The position numbers were made by a program, and so were the translations under genes. A DNA stretch of 64,000 bases from Microcoleus sp. EPA2 (GTDB taxonomy: Bacteria; Cyanobacteriota; Cyanobacteriia; Cyanobacteriales; Microcoleaceae), in contig JAHRFD010000002.1 in assembly GCA_020882975.1 (NCBI GenBank), positions 380,039 to 444,038 of the forward strand, in the 5' to 3' direction. Positions 27,142-36,382 of the stretch are shown here, piece after piece. The notes beneath the pieces were generated by a model, which did no database searches, was not told where the DNA came from, and saw nothing but the letters and a program-made list of their open reading frames with translations. Every line of letters begins with the position of its first letter. Position 1 is the first letter of the stretch.

Positions 27142-30100
27142 TTAAATTCCATCTCCTTTTAACATGATACTTTCTATAAATTGCTGAACTCGTAATAAGT
27201 AATTTGACAAACTCCCTAGGATGCGATCGATACCATCATTTTTTTCCCATTTGACATTTGGTTGCTGAGACTGAAAACTGCGAGCGTGAACCTCTAATTG
27301 TGCTGCTAAATCCGACATCAAGGTAACTCCCACATTGGCAGAACTTCCTTTAATACGGTGAGCTTGATATTCCACAACTTGCCAATCTTTAGCTAGGACG
27401 GCATTTTGGGCAAATTCTAAATCTACTTTTACATTTTCCACAAATGATTGCAAAATTCGCTGAGGCAATTTAATATTAACTCGTCCAAGTTGCTCCAATC
27501 TTTGCTGGTCAAACAGTCCGTCGCAGTCTCCATATTCCCAAGTTTGAACTGCGATTTGGTGTTCTGGCGACACAGCCGAAACTAGCTGTTTTGGCAATGG
27601 GTTGGTAAATATTGTGGTTGAATTATCGTCGCTTTTGTCATCAATATTGTTATTTTTCGAGAGATTTCTTTCTACTTGATAAGTGTTGATAGCAGCCGCT
27701 AAGGCAGCCAAATCTACTGGTTTGCTGAGGTAATCATCCATGCCGATCGCCAGACACTTTTCTCGTTCTCCCGGCATGGCATGAGCAGTTAAAGCAATCA
27801 CAAAAGTGTGTCGATCGCCCTTTTCTTGTTCCCGCAATTTTTGGGTGGTTTCATAACCATCAAGGATGGGCATTTGACAATCCATCAGCACCAAATCGTA
27901 GCTGTTAGCAGCCAGCAAATCCAGTGCTTCTTTCCCATTACTAGCGCAGTCAGCCTGATGGCCTAAAACCGCCAATTGTGCGAGAATAACTTGTTGGTTG
28001 ATCTGGTGGTCTTCCGCTAGCAAAATTTTGAGGGGTGACTGGGAATTAGTGGGATTAAAAGATGGAGAATTAACCACCGACAAATCGCAAGTATTGGTTG
28101 CAAAAACGCTCCCAAAATCTCCTCTACCATTCACTGCCCACAGCAGGGCCGGAAGGAGCCGAGAAGCCATCACAGGCTTCATTAAATAGCCGCTAAAGCC
28201 TCGATCGCAAAGCGCTTCAGCTTTGGGTTGTGTGCCCAAAGAGGCGATCGCGATTAACGGTCCAATTGCCGAGAGCGATCGCACTTGGGCAACAAATTCC
28301 TCCGCCTCCAAATCCGGCATTTGTAAATCTACAAACACGACATCGCAGCAGTTTTCCCCCGCTTCCAACTGCGAAGACATCCGGCTATGGGCACTTGTCA
28401 ACCAAGTCAAAGCAGCAGCAGCAGTTTCTGCTTCATCGCAGCGAGCTCCCCAAGTTTGAGCAAAGGCTCGTACTGCGGCTCTCATCAAAGCGCTTCCAGA
28501 GACTACTAATAGCTTTTTACCAACAAGTTCAGGATGAGTTTGTTCGGCTTGCCATTGTTTTTCCAAAGGTATAGAAAACCAAAAAGTCGAACCACTACCG
28601 AGGGAACTCCGCACCCCAATTTCACCTTCCATCCTATCCACTAACTGCTTGCAAATAGCCAAACCCAAACCCGTGCCACCATATTGTCTAGCCGCCGAAC
28701 TGTCTACTTGAGAAAAAGATTGAAACAGCTTTGTCTGCCCTTCGGGGGAAATTCCAATGCCAGTATCCCGCACTGAAAATAATAATTTATCTCCTTGCCG
28801 ATTATCTTGATTTTGTTTATCGCGTTTAACACTTACGTAAATTAAAATTTGACCACCATCGGTAAATTTAATGGCATTTCCGGTCAAATTCAGCAATATT
28901 TGCTTCAATCTGTTAGAGTCTCCTACCAATTTTCTAGGTACTGAACTTTCAACTACCATATTTAATTCAATACCTTTCTCCTCGACTAAAGATGCCACCA
29001 TTTCTATTACTGATTCCAGGCAGTTATCCAAGTCAAAATTTTCCTTTGCCAACCGCATTTCTCCCGCTTCTATTTTAGAGAAGTCGAGGATGTCATTAAT
29101 TACCATCAGCAAATGTTCTGCACTGCGGTAAATAGTTTGAGCGAGTTCTCGCTGTTTTGGTTCCAGGGGAGTACGTACCAATAATTCAGCCATCCCCAAA
29201 ACTCCATTCATGGGAGTGCGAATTTCATGACTCATATTTGCCAAGAATTGCGACTTAATCAAGCTGGCTTTCAGAGCAGTTTCTCGCGCTTCTACCAACT
29301 CATTAATCTTGTCAGCAACCATCACCATTCCCCCGACTTGGCCATCGGCACTATACCAAGGGTGGGCGGCCCAACGCAGGATTAAAATAGAGCCATCGGC
29401 TCGTTCCCAAGCATCTTCGCTACGAGAAACTATTTCGCCTGTTAACACTTGTTGATACAACATTTTCCACCCATCGGGGAGATCGGGAAACAAGTTGTAA
29501 TGGCTTAAGTTACTCAGGGATGGTAAGTTTAAATTAAATTGAGTCAGCCATCTGTCGGAGTGAGCTAAATAGCGCATTTCTGTATCGAACATCGCCATTG
29601 CTACAGGCACGCAAGTAATAATTTGTCTCAGTTGCTGCCGTTCTCTTTCTAGAGCATCTTCTGCGTTTTTGCGATCGGTAATGTCGCTAATCATGCCTGC
29701 CATCCGCACTGCTTTTCCTTGGGAATTCCGTTGAGCTTTTCCTTGGGAAGTGCAGTAACGGTAAGCACCGTTCGAGTGCAGCAGCCGAAATTGTACGTTA
29801 TAGTCTATTTCTGCTTCCAAGTGAGCTTCGATCGCCTGGATAATATCGTCTTTGTCTTCGGGGTGAAGTCGCGTGTATAGAGCTTCCATAGTATGACCAA
29901 ATTGCGATCGCCCCAAACCGATCATCTCCAACAGGCGATCGTTCCAATAAACTTCATTTTTACTTAAATCCCAATCCCAAATTCCATCGTTAACTCCATC
30001 TAAAACTAACCTGTAGCGTTCTTCACTTTCCTTGAGTTTTTGATTGGTATAAAAGGCATGAGATTCGGCGCGATAAACCCGAATAGCATTGTAAAAACTG

Positions 30101-30567
30101 CGGGCTAAACTATCTGAAGACAGCTTGCCTTTAACGATATAATCAGAAGCTCCCGCCTTCATCAATTCCACAGCAATTTGTTCATCACCTTGACCTGTAA
30201 GCACAATTAAGGGAACTTTGAAACCCACTACCCTAATATCTTGTACCAACGTCAGTGCGTCTCCATCTGGCAATCGGTAATCTAGGAATACGCAGTCAAA
30301 TTTACAGTCAAATATCTGATTGGAGAACAGGGGATTTTCTGTATTCTCAACCTCCATCGGCTTTTGAGATTGCTCCTGTTTAGAGAGTCTGGCCGCCGCG
30401 ATATCATTTTGGTCGATCGATAATTTTTCTAGGGCACTGGCGCAGTCTTCGGCTTCAGAAATTTCCACCACAACGCCGGCAGATTTGAGCGATCGCCTGA
30501 CTTTCATCCGATCGACTTCATCATCATCAACTATCAGAATTTTGAACCCTGTTTTCATAACAACCAA
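27142..30567 (-). CDS. Hybrid histidine kinase: REC-PAS-PAS-HisKA-HATPase-REC-REC-HPt
   Basis: 1141 residues, soluble. The N-terminal receiver has KILIVDDDEVDRMKVRRSL and FLDYRLPDGDAL; then two PAS/PAC units; then FLANMSHEIRTPMNG (H-box) and an ATPase with NAIKFTDGG, DTGIGISPEG and GGTGLGLAIC. The following receiver has lost its acidic pair (LLVVSGSALM) but keeps FVDLQMP and LMKPV. The next receiver is intact (ILLAEDHQINQ, VLMDCQMPILDG, LSKPVD). A C-terminal HPt has YQAHRIKGSSANVG. This is a complete internal phosphorelay. The CheY-like gene just upstream on the same strand (about 100 bases) shares the DDEVD-MxVRR start and is probably its input or output partner. The stimulus is unknown. Confidence 0.92.
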   Translation of the reverse strand: MVVMKTGFKILIVDDDEVDRMKVRRSLKSAGVVVEISEAEDCASALEKLSIDQNDIAAARLSKQEQSQKPMEVENTENPLFSNQIFDCKFDCVFLDYRLPDGDALTLVQDIRVVGFKVPLIVLTGQGDEQIAVELMKAGASDYIVKGKLSSDSLARSFYNAIRVYRAESHAFYTNQKLKESEERYRLVLDGVNDGIWDWDLSKNEVYWNDRLLEMIGLGRSQFGHTMEALYTRLHPEDKDDIIQAIEAHLEAEIDYNVQFRLLHSNGAYRYCTSQGKAQRNSQGKAVRMAGMISDITDRKNAEDALERERQQLRQIITCVPVAMAMFDTEMRYLAHSDRWLTQFNLNLPSLSNLSHYNLFPDLPDGWKMLYQQVLTGEIVSRSEDAWERADGSILILRWAAHPWYSADGQVGGMVMVADKINELVEARETALKASLIKSQFLANMSHEIRTPMNGVLGMAELLVRTPLEPKQRELAQTIYRSAEHLLMVINDILDFSKIEAGEMRLAKENFDLDNCLESVIEMVASLVEEKGIELNMVVESSVPRKLVGDSNRLKQILLNLTGNAIKFTDGGQILIYVSVKRDKQNQDNRQGDKLLFSVRDTGIGISPEGQTKLFQSFSQVDSSAARQYGGTGLGLAICKQLVDRMEGEIGVRSSLGSGSTFWFSIPLEKQWQAEQTHPELVGKKLLVVSGSALMRAAVRAFAQTWGARCDEAETAAAALTWLTSAHSRMSSQLEAGENCCDVVFVDLQMPDLEAEEFVAQVRSLSAIGPLIAIASLGTQPKAEALCDRGFSGYLMKPVMASRLLPALLWAVNGRGDFGSVFATNTCDLSVVNSPSFNPTNSQSPLKILLAEDHQINQQVILAQLAVLGHQADCASNGKEALDLLAANSYDLVLMDCQMPILDGYETTQKLREQEKGDRHTFVIALTAHAMPGEREKCLAIGMDDYLSKPVDLAALAAAINTYQVERNLSKNNNIDDKSDDNSTTIFTNPLPKQLVSAVSPEHQIAVQTWEYGDCDGLFDQQRLEQLGRVNIKLPQRILQSFVENVKVDLEFAQNAVLAKDWQVVEYQAHRIKGSSANVGVTLMSDLAAQLEVHARSFQSQQPNVKWEKNDGIDRILGSLSNYLLRVQQFIESIMLKGDGI

Positions 30568-30668
30568 ATTGTGGATTACTCTGAAATAACTGACAGTCGT
30601 GAATAAAAATTTAAAATTTATATTTGTACAATAAAAATAATACTTTTTTTATGGGGATTTATTTTTTT

Positions 30669-31100
30669 TTATGGTATCTCGTTTAACATCCAGTATTTGT
30701 TCAGCGTAGACATAACATCCACAAAATTAGAAAAAGTGACTGGTTTAAGAATATAGCCAGCCACATTTAAATTATAAGCTTCTACCTTATCTCTATCTTC
30801 ATTGGAAGTTGTGAGGACGATCACCGGAATCGACCTCAAATTTGTATCGAGGCGCAATTCTCGCAAAAATTCAATCCCGTTCATTCTGGGCATATTCAAG
30901 TCTAACAAAATCAATCGGCGGTCTAGAGGCATTGCTGGATCTATTTTAGCTTCTCCCCGCAAAATAGCAAGAGCCTCTAATCCATTTCCAGCGATATAAA
31001 GAGGGTTAGGGATATTATTTTTTTTGAACGCACGGCGGACGTTCATCACATCAACCTCATCATCTTCAACCAAGAGGATATTAATTTTTTTGTCTTGCAT
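30669..31100 (-). CDS. CheY-like single-domain response regulator (Rcp1 type)
   Basis: 143 residues, one receiver domain. Acidic pair in ILLVEDDEVDVMNVRRAF, phosphorylated Asp in ILLDLNMPRMNGIEFL, Thr/Ser in IVLTTSNEDRD and Lys in GYILKPVTF. The loop after beta-2 (YIAGNGLEALAILRGEAK ... PMPLDRRLILLDL) is characteristic of Rcp1-type regulators of phytochromes and other cyanobacterial kinases. No output domain, so it acts by protein contact or phosphotransfer. It is cotranscribed with the hybrid kinase downstream. Both share a related N-terminal sequence, which suggests the kinase's own receiver arose from such a gene. Confidence 0.93.
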   Translation of the reverse strand: MQDKKINILLVEDDEVDVMNVRRAFKKNNIPNPLYIAGNGLEALAILRGEAKIDPAMPLDRRLILLDLNMPRMNGIEFLRELRLDTNLRSIPVIVLTTSNEDRDKVEAYNLNVAGYILKPVTFSNFVDVMSTLNKYWMLNEIP

Positions 31101-31454
31101 AAATCTGCCTTTTTATAGATTTTTTGTGTGCAGCATTAGTTGTAGCATCCCCAACAATCCGATGTCACAAGACGCAAAATCTATCACAGCAATAGTTTCA
31201 GCCATTAATCCTGTGTGGTCCAACCGAGAAACTAACGTAACTATAAGTATTGTGGAATTGTGGAACAGACTGTGGAGCCTGTAAAGCAACACTGGAACAA
31301 GTTATGTATTTTATTGTACATTCTGTTTTCTAGATTATTGTGCCGATCGGACCCAAGGCCAAAATCCAGAGGATTCAGAGGAGGGAAAAAACTCGTCAAT
31401 CAAGGCCGATCGAGCTAGTGTAAAATCTAAAACTCATCTAAATTATTCATCGCC
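31101..31454. other. Divergent intergenic region before purC
   Basis: This 354-base region lies between the response regulator start (minus) and purC (plus). It contains a few CGATCG cores (about 31342 and 31408) and A/T-rich stretches that could hold two promoters. No gene, strong terminator or known RNA is seen. Confidence 0.5.
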
Positions 31455-32183
31455 ATGTCAGCCGATCGCAAACTCTACGAAGGCAAAGCCAAAATCCTCT
31501 ACTCCACCGAAGACAGCGAAATTTTGCTGACTTACTTCAAAGACGACGCCACAGCCTTTAACGCCCAGAAACGGGGTAGCATCATCGGCAAAGGCGAAAT
31601 CAACAATGCCATATCCGCCCACCTGTTTCGGATGCTAGAAGCCAAAGGTATTCCCACCCACTTCATCGACACCCCAGCGCCCAACCAGATGCGAGTTTGT
31701 CGCGTCCAAATCTTACCCTTAGAAGTCGTAGTCAGAAACATCGCGGCCGGTAGTCTGTGCAAACAAACCGGATTGGCGATCGGCACAATTGTCAATCCCC
31801 CATTAGTAGAGTTTTATTACAAAAACGACGATTTGGGAGACCCGCTGCTGACACGGGACAGACTGCTGCTGATGCAGCTAGCCACTCCCGAACAAGTAAA
31901 CCAGCTAGAAACCGCCGCCAGAGAAATCAACGAAATTCTCAAAGAATTTTTCAGCCAGTGTGGCATCACCCTGGTAGACTTCAAACTGGAATTCGGTATA
32001 GACCAACATCAAAACCTGATCCTTGCCGACGAAATCAGTCCCGATACTTGCCGACTTTGGGACAACGCAGAAACCGATCCCGATGCCCGTGTGATGGACA
32101 AAGACCGATTCCGCCGCGACTTGGGTTCAGTAGAAAGCGCTTACCAGCAAGTTCTCCAGCGAGTTCTAGCTCAGAAAGTCTAG
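31455..32183 (+). CDS. purC: SAICAR synthase (phosphoribosylaminoimidazole-succinocarboxamide synthase)
   Basis: 242 residues. It has MSADRKLYEGKAKILY, TYFKDDATAFNAQKRG, GIPTHFID, EVVVRNIAAGSL, LVDFKLEFG and DEISPDTCRLWD, all standard PurC motifs. The ATP-dependent enzyme joins aspartate to CAIR in the cytosolic purine pathway. The usual length and start are present. It leads the block purC - Omp85 - lpxC - fabZ - lpxA - lpxB. This order is conserved in cyanobacteria, although the next gene is 180 bases away across a heptamer repeat. Confidence 0.97.
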   Translation: MSADRKLYEGKAKILYSTEDSEILLTYFKDDATAFNAQKRGSIIGKGEINNAISAHLFRMLEAKGIPTHFIDTPAPNQMRVCRVQILPLEVVVRNIAAGSLCKQTGLAIGTIVNPPLVEFYYKNDDLGDPLLTRDRLLLMQLATPEQVNQLETAAREINEILKEFFSQCGITLVDFKLEFGIDQHQNLILADEISPDTCRLWDNAETDPDARVMDKDRFRRDLGSVESAYQQVLQRVLAQKV

Positions 32184-32269
32184 AGGCCTTGGCAATGCGC
32201 TAAAATTGCACAGTTTGTCACGGACATTCAGCACTCAGCAGTCAACAGTTAGCATTCAGCGGCAAATTC

Positions 32270-32331
32270 AAGCTACTCAATAACTAATGACTAATGACTA
32301 ATGACTGATGACTGATGACTGATGACTAATG
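32270..32331. repeat. ACTAATG/ACTGATG heptamer array
   Basis: About eight tandem 7-base units, first ACTAATG, then ACTGATG, ending in ACTAATG. It lies 32 bases upstream of the Omp85 start codon, so it is probably in its leader. Confidence 0.85.
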
Positions 32332-32362
32332 TGGTGTGTGGATTCCAAACAAGTGAACAAAA

Positions 32363-34774
32363 ATGCGTTTATCTGCTGTATTGGTGGCAGTTTTAACTGT
32401 CTCAGCAACATTCGGGCTCTCAAATTCTGCTTCCGGCCAAACATCCTACTCTGAATCTACAGAGAAAATATCGGCCGCCATTCCTCCCGTGGAGGCGATC
32501 GAATCGCCCGATCGAAACCAGGGAGAATTAACCGAAAATCCTCCTCAAAACCGGGCTGTGGCCAAAGCCACTAAAATAGAAGCCCTCAAAATAGTGGCGG
32601 CCGCCCCTAGGAGGGGAGAAGACGACCGCGAACCCCCAAACGGACTCACAGAACCGTCGCCCCCCATGGCGACTCCCAGCTTAGACCCCAAAGCCGATGG
32701 AGAATCCAATCCCGGACTCCCATCTAGCAGCCAAAATCAAGGGGCAGAGGCTCCACAGGAACCCAACCAACTCCCCCCCTCGGAAGCAGCGGTTTTGCCA
32801 GCCTCAGTCGCAGTAGACCAGGTGAAACCAGAGGAATCGGGGGGGATAGAAAACGCCCAAATTCCAGCTAGACCAGCCCCGGCCAGACCGACCCAGACCA
32901 GGCCAGCCCCAGCCACACCAGAACCTAACAGAATTCCTGCTTTGCCCCCCGGCGCACCGCAGCCCAGACCAACCCCCGCGCCCACAGGGCCAGCCCAGCC
33001 CCAGGTGCTAGTGGCAGAAGTGGTAGTCAGCGGGGTGACGGGAGACCTGCAAAGCGAAATTTACCGAGTCATCACCACTCAACCGGGACGGACAACCAAC
33101 CGTACCCAACTGCAACAAGACATCAACGCTATTTTTGCCACAGGCTTTTTCAAAAATGTGCGCGCAGTACCGGAAGACACCCCTTTGGGCGTGCGAGTTA
33201 CCTTCATCGTCCAGGCAAATCCAGTGCTGCGAGGAGTCACCATCGTCGGTCAGCAAGTGCTTCCCCAAAGCGTTGTGGACGAAAGCTTCCGGGATCAGTA
33301 TGGCAAAACTCTCAACCTCCGCCGCTTTGAGGAGGGAGTCAAAAAAATTAATACCTGGTATCAAGACAACGGCTTTGTTTTGGGTCAAATTACCGAAGCA
33401 CCCCAAGTCGCAGATGACGGGACAGTCACGCTGCAAGTGGCAGAAGGTCAGATCGAATCCATTGATGTTCGCTTCCTCAACAAGGAAGGAGAAGCAACGG
33501 ATGCGACTGGTCAGCCCATTGGTGGGAATACCCGCCGCTATGTGATTACCCGCGAAGTAGAACAAAAACCTGGAGATATATTCAACCGCACCAAGGCGGA
33601 AAGGGATTTGAGAAGGGTGTTTGGTTTGGGGATTTTTGAAGACGTCCGGCTGGCTTTGGAACCGGGAACGGCTGACCCCCGTAAGGCAAGGGTAATTGTT
33701 AATGTGATTGAGAAAAATACTGGTTCTCTCGCCGCGGGTGCGGGTTTGAGTTCCGCTACGGGTTTGTTCGGTACGGTGAGTTACCAGCAGCAAAATTTGG
33801 GCGGTAGGAACCAGAAGTTGGGGGCGGAGGTACAAATCGGGGAACGTCAAAATCTGTTTGATGTGAGTTTTACAGACCCCTGGATTGCTGGCGATCCTTA
33901 TCGGACTTCTTACACGATTAATGTGTTTAGAAGACGATCGATCAGCGTGATTTTTGATGGTGGAGACCAGGAAGTGTATCTACCCAATGGCGATCGACCC
34001 CGGATTAATCGCACCGGTGCCGCCATCAATTTTACCCGTCCCCTGTCGCGGAATCTTTTTGCCGACTCTGAATGGACGGCTTCTGTGGGCTTGCAGTACC
34101 AGCGGATTGCCATTACCGATCGCAAAGGCCGACGGGAATCGGAGGACGAACTAGGCAATCTGTTGAGTTTTAGCAATTCCGGTTCCGATGACTTGACAAC
34201 ATTGCAAGCAGGTGCTGTGCGCGATCGACGCAACGACCCCCTGCGCCCCACCAGCGGTTCCCTGCTCAGATTTGGGGTCGAACAATCAATTCCTGTCGGT
34301 TCCGGCAGCATCCTGCTCAACCGCCTGCGAGCCAGTTACAGCTTTTACCTCCCAGTCAAGTACACCAACTTTACCCCAGGCCCTCAAACCTTGGCATTTA
34401 GTTTTAAAGCCGGCACCATCTTCGGAGATTTGCCTCCCTACGAAGCCTTTGCCTTGGGCGGCGCTAACTCTGTCCGGGGATACAACGAAGGGGACATGGG
34501 GGCTGGTCGCAGTTTCCTAGAAGCCAGTGTTGAGTACCGTTTCCCGATTATTTCGTTTATCGGTGGTGCCCTATTTATTGACGCGGGTACGGACTTGGGA
34601 ACGGGTAAAGATGTCCCCGGCGATCCGGCTGGTATCAGGAGAAAACCCGGTAGTGGCTATGGCTACGGCCTCGGCGTGCGGATTCAATCTCCGTTAGGTC
34701 CGATCCGAATCGATTACGGTATCAATGACAGTGGTGACAATCAAATTCACTTTGGGATTGGAGAGAGATTCTAA
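32363..34774 (+). CDS. Omp85/BamA family outer-membrane protein assembly factor
   Basis: 803 residues. Signal peptide at 1-27 (AVLVAVLTVSATFGLSNSASG). A Pro/Ala/Thr-rich linker extends to about residue 212, with runs such as PARPAPARP. Three POTRA repeats follow: VLVAEVVVSGVTGDLQ; VNPVLRGVTIVGQQVLP-like; and QIESIDVRF. The beta-barrel has VRGYNEGDMGAGRSFLEASVEYRF and ends in a terminal Phe (GIGERF), the outer-membrane sorting signal. Cyanobacterial Omp85 has three POTRA domains and is the relative of chloroplast Toc75. It inserts beta-barrel proteins. Immediately followed by the lipid A genes. The long Pro-rich linker, probably crossing peptidoglycan, is the main departure from the E. coli type. 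Confidence 0.95.
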   Translation: MRLSAVLVAVLTVSATFGLSNSASGQTSYSESTEKISAAIPPVEAIESPDRNQGELTENPPQNRAVAKATKIEALKIVAAAPRRGEDDREPPNGLTEPSPPMATPSLDPKADGESNPGLPSSSQNQGAEAPQEPNQLPPSEAAVLPASVAVDQVKPEESGGIENAQIPARPAPARPTQTRPAPATPEPNRIPALPPGAPQPRPTPAPTGPAQPQVLVAEVVVSGVTGDLQSEIYRVITTQPGRTTNRTQLQQDINAIFATGFFKNVRAVPEDTPLGVRVTFIVQANPVLRGVTIVGQQVLPQSVVDESFRDQYGKTLNLRRFEEGVKKINTWYQDNGFVLGQITEAPQVADDGTVTLQVAEGQIESIDVRFLNKEGEATDATGQPIGGNTRRYVITREVEQKPGDIFNRTKAERDLRRVFGLGIFEDVRLALEPGTADPRKARVIVNVIEKNTGSLAAGAGLSSATGLFGTVSYQQQNLGGRNQKLGAEVQIGERQNLFDVSFTDPWIAGDPYRTSYTINVFRRRSISVIFDGGDQEVYLPNGDRPRINRTGAAINFTRPLSRNLFADSEWTASVGLQYQRIAITDRKGRRESEDELGNLLSFSNSGSDDLTTLQAGAVRDRRNDPLRPTSGSLLRFGVEQSIPVGSGSILLNRLRASYSFYLPVKYTNFTPGPQTLAFSFKAGTIFGDLPPYEAFALGGANSVRGYNEGDMGAGRSFLEASVEYRFPIISFIGGALFIDAGTDLGTGKDVPGDPAGIRRKPGSGYGYGLGVRIQSPLGPIRIDYGINDSGDNQIHFGIGERF

Positions 34775-34846
34775 TTAGTCATTAGTCAGTAGTCATTAGT
34801 CAGTAGTCATTAGTTATTGGTTATTGGTTATTGGTTATTAGTTTAA
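34775..34846. repeat. TAGTCAT/TTGGTTA heptamer arrays
   Basis: About six units of the TAGTCAT/TAGTCAG type followed by about four of TTGGTTA directly after the Omp85 stop. The two unit types meet at about 34810. Confidence 0.85.
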
Positions 34847-34849
34847 TTG

Positions 34850-34875
34850 GTTCCCAGGCTATACCTGAGAACCAG
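34850..34875. repeat. GGTTCCC...GGAACC palindrome, first copy
   Basis: GGTTCCCAGGCTATACCTGAGAACC forms a hairpin by itself, with related copies at about 35241-35265 and 35330-35355 (GTTACCAGGCAGAGCCTGGTAAC). A dispersed palindrome family. Confidence 0.6.
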
Positions 34876-34879
34876 TTAA

Positions 34880-35239
34880 GTGACAATCTTGTGGCTGCTA
34901 CAATCCTATATAACCTTACACCAGCACAAGATGAGTCTATTTTTTTCGATGCTGTTATTGCAATTTACTCAAATGACAGAAACTAGCTCTTGTCATACTG
35001 TCGGACCGTCGGAATTAATCGCGATCATTGCTCTAATGGGGGGACTTTTAACCTTTGCTGCTACAGCTAGTGTGCCATCTATGTCAATTATGATACCCGC
35101 CGCAGTAGTAAAGGTTCTAGGAGGTCTTGCAATTGGAGCTAGCATCACCTCGATAATAGTGCCATTCCAGTCATTTTTAGATATCGCGGCTGTGGTGGCT
35201 GTAGTCGAGGGCATTAAGCACATCTTAGGATGTGGCTAA
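34880..35239 (+). CDS. Small hydrophobic protein of unknown function
   Basis: The frame gives 119 residues from its first start. ATG 34973 (MTETSSCHTVGPSELIAI) gives a likelier 88-residue form. It is very rich in Ala, Val, Ile and Gly, with three predicted membrane or amphipathic helices (IIALMGGLLTFAATASV, AAVVKVLGGLAIGASITSI, LDIAAVVAVVEGIKHIL) and a C-terminal GCG. The size and composition recall small hydrophobic peptides such as circular bacteriocins, but no processing or transport gene is near. It is enclosed by palindromes. It may be a chance frame. No function is claimed. Confidence 0.35.
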   Translation: MTILWLLQSYITLHQHKMSLFFSMLLLQFTQMTETSSCHTVGPSELIAIIALMGGLLTFAATASVPSMSIMIPAAVVKVLGGLAIGASITSIIVPFQSFLDIAAVVAVVEGIKHILGCG

Positions 35240-35240
35240 C

Positions 35241-35358
35241 TGGTTCCCTGGCTCTGCCTGGGAACCGATGTCTAGAGGCTCTGCCTCGCGTGGCTAGGGG
35301 GAAATGGAGGCAGAGCCTCCGGATCTGCGTTACCAGGCAGAGCCTGGTAACGAGTAGA
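35241..35358. repeat. Cluster of three palindromes
   Basis: In a row: GGTTCCCTGGCTCTGCCTGGGAACC, then GAGGCTCTGCCTC ... GAGGCAGAGCCTC facing each other, then GTTACCAGGCAGAGCCTGGTAAC. All share a GGCAGAGCC core. They look like modular versions of one mobile palindrome. Confidence 0.7.
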
Positions 35359-35412
35359 CTTCCATTTTCCATCTTCCTTCTTCCAAATGACTATTCACAC
35401 CGTAAAAGTAGT

Positions 35413-35494
35413 GTAGGTTGGGTTGAGGTTTTGGGAAAACCCAACTCTTTCAAATTAATTTGTTGGGTTTCGCAAAGCTTCAACCCAACCTACG
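35413..35494. mobile_element. MITE-like element with GTAGGTTGGGTT ends in the lpxC leader
   Basis: GTAGGTTGGGTTGA at the left and TTCAACCCAACCTAC at the right are inverted copies enclosing about 55 bases, including an AAAACCCAAC/GTTGGGTTT pair. A sequence nearly identical to the first 20 bases of lpxC lies just left of it (35389). See findings. Confidence 0.75.
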
Positions 35495-35497
35495 AAA

Positions 35498-35541
35498 TCT
35501 AATAACTAATAACTAATGACTAATGACTAATAACTAATGAC
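35498..35541. repeat. TAATGAC/TAATAAC heptamer array running into the lpxC start
   Basis: About six 7-base units (AACTAAT, GACTAAT). The last unit includes the lpxC ATG itself (ACTA-ATG-ACT). No purine-rich ribosome site precedes the start. Confidence 0.85.
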
Positions 35542-36379
35542 TATTCACACCCTAAAATCTGAATTTGAACTGTCGGGAGTTGGTTTGCACAGTGGCGAAC
35601 AGACTCGCGTCCGAATATTGCCCGCGGAAGTCGGTGAAGGTCGCTATTTTGTGAGAACTGACTTGCCCGGTGCTCCAATTATTCCTGCAAAAGTTGAAGC
35701 CGTATCTCAGACTGCTCTTTCCACAGAACTGACAGGTACAGGTGATGCTCAAATTCGCACTGTAGAGCATCTGTTAGCGGCTTTGGCTGGCATGGGAGTG
35801 GATAATGCTCGCATTGAGGTTGATGGCCCGGAAGTGCCTCTGCTTGACGGTTCTGCCCTGGTTTGGGTGGAGGCGATCGCCGCTGCCGGATTAGTCGCCC
35901 AAGAATTGGTGCATCCTTCAGAAAACCCCCAACTTTCACCCGTCGAGAATCCGGTTTGGGTGCGTCACGGGGATGCTTTTGTGGCTGCTTTGCCTGCGGC
36001 GGAAACTCGGTTTAGCTACGGGATTGATTTTGAGGAACCTGCGATCGGCAATCAATGGTACAGTTGGTCGCCAGAGACAGAAAGTTTTGCTAGTGCGATC
36101 GCCCCGGCTCGGACTTTTGGACTGGCTCGCCAAGTTGACCAATTGCGACAAGCAGGTTTGATTAAAGGTGGTAGCCTAGACAACGCCTTAGTTTGCGATC
36201 GCTCCGGCTGGCTCAACCCGCCCTTGAGATTTACAAATGAACCAGTACGCCATAAAATCCTAGACTTAGTAGGCGATCTCAGTCTGCTGGGAACTTGGCC
36301 AACAGCTCACTACTTGGCTTACAAAGCCAGTCACAATTTACACGTCCAACTTGGCTTAGCTCTGAGATTGCCAGCTTGA
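35537..36379 (+). CDS. lpxC: UDP-3-O-acyl-N-acetylglucosamine deacetylase
   Basis: 280 residues. [19 protein letters not shown] and [34 protein letters not shown] carry the first zinc-ligand His. [16 protein letters not shown] has the second His and the Asp ligand, and [13 protein letters not shown] the catalytic His. This is the committed step of lipid A synthesis in the cytosol. The ATG lies within a heptamer repeat, and the upstream 150 bases appear remodelled by a MITE insertion, so translation initiation may be unusual. Overlap or tight spacing with fabZ (36383) suggests one transcript. Confidence 0.96.
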   Translation: MTIHTLKSEFELSGVGLHSGEQTRVRILPAEVGEGRYFVRTDLPGAPIIPAKVEAVSQTALSTELTGTGDAQIRTVEHLLAALAGMGVDNARIEVDGPEVPLLDGSALVWVEAIAAAGLVAQELVHPSENPQLSPVENPVWVRHGDAFVAALPAAETRFSYGIDFEEPAIGNQWYSWSPETESFASAIAPARTFGLARQVDQLRQAGLIKGGSLDNALVCDRSGWLNPPLRFTNEPVRHKILDLVGDLSLLGTWPTAHYLAYKASHNLHVQLGLALRLPA

Positions 36380-36382
36380 TCC

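Noticed and set aside
33008-33850. 280-residue minus-strand frame under Omp85
   Set aside because: The plus strand carries clear POTRA and barrel motifs; the minus frame has no domain character.
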